DNA of 64,000 nucleotides from Endocalyx cinctus (Eukaryota > Ascomycota > Sordariomycetes > Amphisphaeriales > Apiosporaceae), in assembly GCA_001600455.1 (NCBI GenBank), contig BCKC01000010.1:121519-185518 (forward strand), written 5' to 3'. The position numbers were made by a program, and so were the translations under genes. Of this stretch, positions 61,618-64,000 are shown piece by piece. The notes beneath the pieces are model-generated. The model was not told the DNA's origin. It did not search any database and saw nothing but the letters and a program-made list of their open reading frames with translations. The stretch's first letter is position 1, and each line of letters begins with the position of its first letter.

Positions 61618-62681
61618 CTTGAATTTAATAATGAATGGGAATATTTCAAATTGAAGCACTTGTGAAACTGAGGATATATAAAAACAAGAATTATTAATTT
61701 CGGTACACGTTGAGGGGTATCTTCGATGGAGGTGAATAGAGTACAAATATTGGGAAAGTGATTGAAGCCAAAATTTGTAGATTTTTTTTCCCCCTTCAAA
61801 GGCACGAATTTCCGAGGGCCAATCGATAACAATAGATAACGGGACAGGTGGTCAGCAGCTGTTCAGACTTTTCAAAATTCGAGAGCACCAGAGTACCCAC
61901 AGTAGTACAGTATACACAGTACTGTACGTATTCAGCTAGAACCACTTATCAACTAAAGCCTGCTCAAGTATTTTATATAAGAACATTTTGAATAATATTT
62001 TATGATAAGATAGTAAGGAATTGTGGATCTTAGAAGAAGGTAGATACTTCTAGGAGATCTCAACTACCTAAAGACATGAGGTTACCTGGTATCTCAACAG
62101 GTATAAAGCCCCTCAACTTTCTGGCAGTTTGAGAAGAGGAAATTAAACCCATCGTTATTCCAAACTAGCTTTAGAGTATATAAATATAGTACCTTCAGCT
62201 AAAGGAATAGCAAATCATTAATTATAGCTCATACCACAGAATTGTAAGTTATCATGGACAATTTACAATATAGGCATCAACTCTGGAGCAGTATTATGCC
62301 TCTACCCGATCTCCTATTCCTTTATTTATACATATCCTGCTTTTTCTCTCGGGCAGCTTAATCTACCGAACTAGTGCTAGCGATTTCACTAATTCGTTCA
62401 ATTTATTGTGCTCAAGCGAGTTGAATCCTTTAGAAGCTTAATGTAAGCATCAGGGAGTGCTTCCGTGCTTCCTTCCTGGTGTGTTATAAGTTGGCCCACA
62501 AGAGAGAAAATGTGAAATAATAAAGAACAAGATGACTTGTCTCCTCAATTGTATGGTTTATAACATCATCACGGAATAAAAGTGAAGTTCCATCGATGGA
62601 CTGCCTTGCAGTAGAAGATGCGACTCTGCAACAAGCTTTGGGTTTATCTCAGCCTCCTGCACATCCCCAGGGAATTTTGTA
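61618..62681. other. Intergenic stretch between mam33 and tma16
   Basis: No gene is seen. A palindromic cluster at 61896-61930 contains ACAGTACTGT (61916-61925). The rest is AT-rich. Both flanking genes are transcribed leftward, so this holds the mam33 promoter and the tma16 3' flank. Confidence 0.6.
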
Positions 62682-63416
62682 TTAGTATCCTCCTCTAGGA
62701 GGAAAGCTGGATGTTTGGGATTTTCCTGCGGACGATATTCGAGCCCACTTCAAGGCAGTTAATGTGGACCAAGAACCTTCCCATCGGCTCAGACGTTCGA
62801 CATTCTCCTGATCGTCTAGAATAGGAAGCACTAATGAATGATTAGTTTTGTCATAGACGCCGCACTGTATGTCCTTTAGGATAATAACTTACGGAAGCCC
62901 GTTTCATATTCCCTTTCGAGTGCGGCTATCTTGACTTTTAAAAGATCTTCTTTGGCACTGGCGGGACGTCCCGGTCTACGGGACTTTTTTATCTCATTTA
63001 GTTCATCGTCGTACTGATGAACAAAACTGAAATATTTTATAGTCAGCATGAAGAAATCAAGTTTGATGACACGTGGTCTGAACTTACGTTTTAATGAGTT
63101 CTTGAGTGGTGTCTATATGTATAGGCTGGCACTCGTTCTGTTTGAGCGCTTCCTGAAAGAAAGTCGCTCTTTCAACTGATAATGAAAGAAATTAGTGATC
63201 AAGAAACCTAACCAATATATATATATATATATAAATGAAAAGCATACGATAAGGTTGATCTGTTTTCTTTCTTGAAGCCGCAATCTTCTCTAATTTTTCA
63301 TCTCTGAGCTGTGCACGGTGTAACCGCTTAGAATCCCTCGAGAACTGATGAAGGGAGTCTATAGGGCCCTTCTTTTTCGCGATAGCTTTACGAGTGCTTG
63401 CTACTGTTTTCGGCAT
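62682..63416 (-). CDS. tma16: Translation machinery-associated protein Tma16
   Basis: Four exons, 63416-63248, 63175-63088, 63026-62893 and 62830-62682, join in phase to 179 residues, close to the yeast Tma16 length. Tma16 binds late nuclear/cytoplasmic pre-60S ribosomal particles. Family marks: a basic N-terminus (MPKTVASTRKAIAKKKG), SRDSKRLHRAQLRDEKLEKI, QPYLERATFFQEAL, FVHQYDDEL, KKSRRPGRPASAKEDLL, ALEREYETGF and the C-terminal WEGSWSTLTALKW. The first intron contains a TA microsatellite (about 63213-63231). All splice sites are standard and the frame is intact. Confidence 0.95.
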
Positions 63417-63643
63417 CTTTTTCTTGAAGATTATAGAGGTTGCGGGATCTTAGCTGCCTAGGTAGTCATATAGGATTGCTTAATAAGGAGCTAGAAAAAG
63501 ACCGAAGCAGAGTTTGCGAAAGCGAAATATTTTGGTGGGGGTTTAGCGTTTTGCTTTACTGTTCGTTTCTTTGATATTGTTGGGTTAAAATCGTAAGATT
63601 TTACTGTTCTGAAAAATGAAGTTATTATTGTTGTTGATGTTGT

Positions 63644-63672
63644 GAAATAATTCTGCTAGTCAGAATTATTTC
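63644..63672. repeat. Perfect 12-base inverted repeat
   Basis: GAAATAATTCTG at 63644-63655 and CAGAATTATTTC at 63661-63672 pair fully around the loop CTAGT. It is the first of three adjacent stem-loops upstream of tma16. Confidence 0.85.
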
Positions 63673-63682
63673 GAGTGTAAGT

Positions 63683-63704
63683 GAGCTGGCGTACAGGCCA
63701 GCTC
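63683..63704. repeat. Perfect 8-base inverted repeat
   Basis: GAGCTGGC at 63683-63690 and GCCAGCTC at 63697-63704 pair around GTACAG. It is the second stem-loop of the cluster. Confidence 0.8.
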
Positions 63705-63712
63705 CGCACTGG

Positions 63713-63744
63713 CCACATACACCAGCCTGTGGCTGGTGATGTGG
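63713..63744. repeat. 14-base stem-loop with one bulge
   Basis: CCACAT plus CACCAGCC (bulged A at 63719) pairs with GGCTGGTG plus ATGTGG around the loop TGT. A further GGCTGGTG copy follows at 63743-63750. It is the third stem-loop of the cluster. Confidence 0.8.
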
Positions 63745-64000
63745 CTGGTGTGGCTTATACTCCAGCTAGCTACTAATAATCAACACTGGCAACTTTTTCA
63801 AAATTCGAAAGTCCTAGTAATATAACCAAGTAATTGGTTAAAGAAATGTACAGTAAATGGATGAGGCTATTCCCAACCTCGTCGTCCTTAGTTATCCGCT
63901 CAGTCTCACCATTGTAGTTGCTTCCCTCAAGTATTCGTATTGAACCTCATATTGCCCCACTTTTCTCGCAATACCATCAATTCCGTATGTGACGAAAAAA

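Larger units (their letters stand above)
63417..64000. promoter_or_regulatory. Upstream region of tma16 with three stem-loops
   Basis: No gene is seen up to the right edge. Within 63644-63744 are three consecutive inverted repeats: a 12-base perfect stem with 5-base loop (63644-63672), an 8-base perfect stem with 6-base loop (63683-63704), and a 14-base stem with one bulged base and a 3-base loop (63713-63744). They lie 230-330 bases upstream of the tma16 start. Confidence 0.6.

Noticed and set aside
63213..63231. TA repeat in tma16 as a sign of gene damage
   Set aside because: It lies inside intron 1, which has normal splice sites, and the spliced frame is intact.

Overview
This window reads as nuclear DNA from a filamentous ascomycete (Pezizomycotina). 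The protein-coding genes are split by short introns of about 50-230 bases. These introns have GTRAGT-type donors, CTAAC/CTGAC-like branch sites and YAG or AAG acceptors. The gene content also fits a fungus: fungal-only families (DUF6590, DUF1996, a DMATS-type prenyltransferase fold, a fungal terpene synthase) and single-copy housekeeping genes (Atm1, Mam33, Tma16). A Sordariomycete, perhaps of the Xylariales, is my guess from this mixture; nothing in the window proves it. I placed sixteen protein genes and found no convincing RNA gene, intact transposon or CRISPR array.

Layout, left to right: mitochondrial ABC transporter atm1 (-, 1455-3695); DUF6590 protein (+, 5905-7678, one apparent frame break); MFS sugar transporter (-, 8295-10459); sesquiterpene-synthase-like gene (-, 13991-16107) and a divergent cytochrome P450 (+, 18038-20180); kinase-like gene (-, 21353-22756); secreted DUF1996 protein (-, 24866-26236); unknown 277-residue protein (-, 27325-28240), head-to-head with a 703-residue protein that carries the DMATS aromatic prenyltransferase signature (+, 29116-31352); small mitochondrial LEA-like protein (+, 32351-32891); acyltransferase-3 membrane protein (+, 37575-39278); about 12 kb with no credible gene; BAHD-type acyltransferase (+, 51538-53150); second kinase-like gene (-, 55536-57678); GH11 xylanase (-, 58284-59020); Mam33/p32 (-, 60654-61617); Tma16 (-, 62682-63416).

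The strongest functional unit is the divergent terpene synthase/P450 pair. They share a 1.9 kb intergenic region and could make and oxidise one terpene. A DMATS-like protein and two acyltransferases lie within 40 kb, separated by gene-poor DNA, so a larger secondary-metabolism neighbourhood is possible but not shown. The right end is housekeeping plus one plant-cell-wall enzyme. Gene-poor stretches contain homopolymers, microsatellites and many short palindromes built on the word AGTACT. Two or three genes need a single-base correction to read through, which points to sequence error in short runs or to recent decay.
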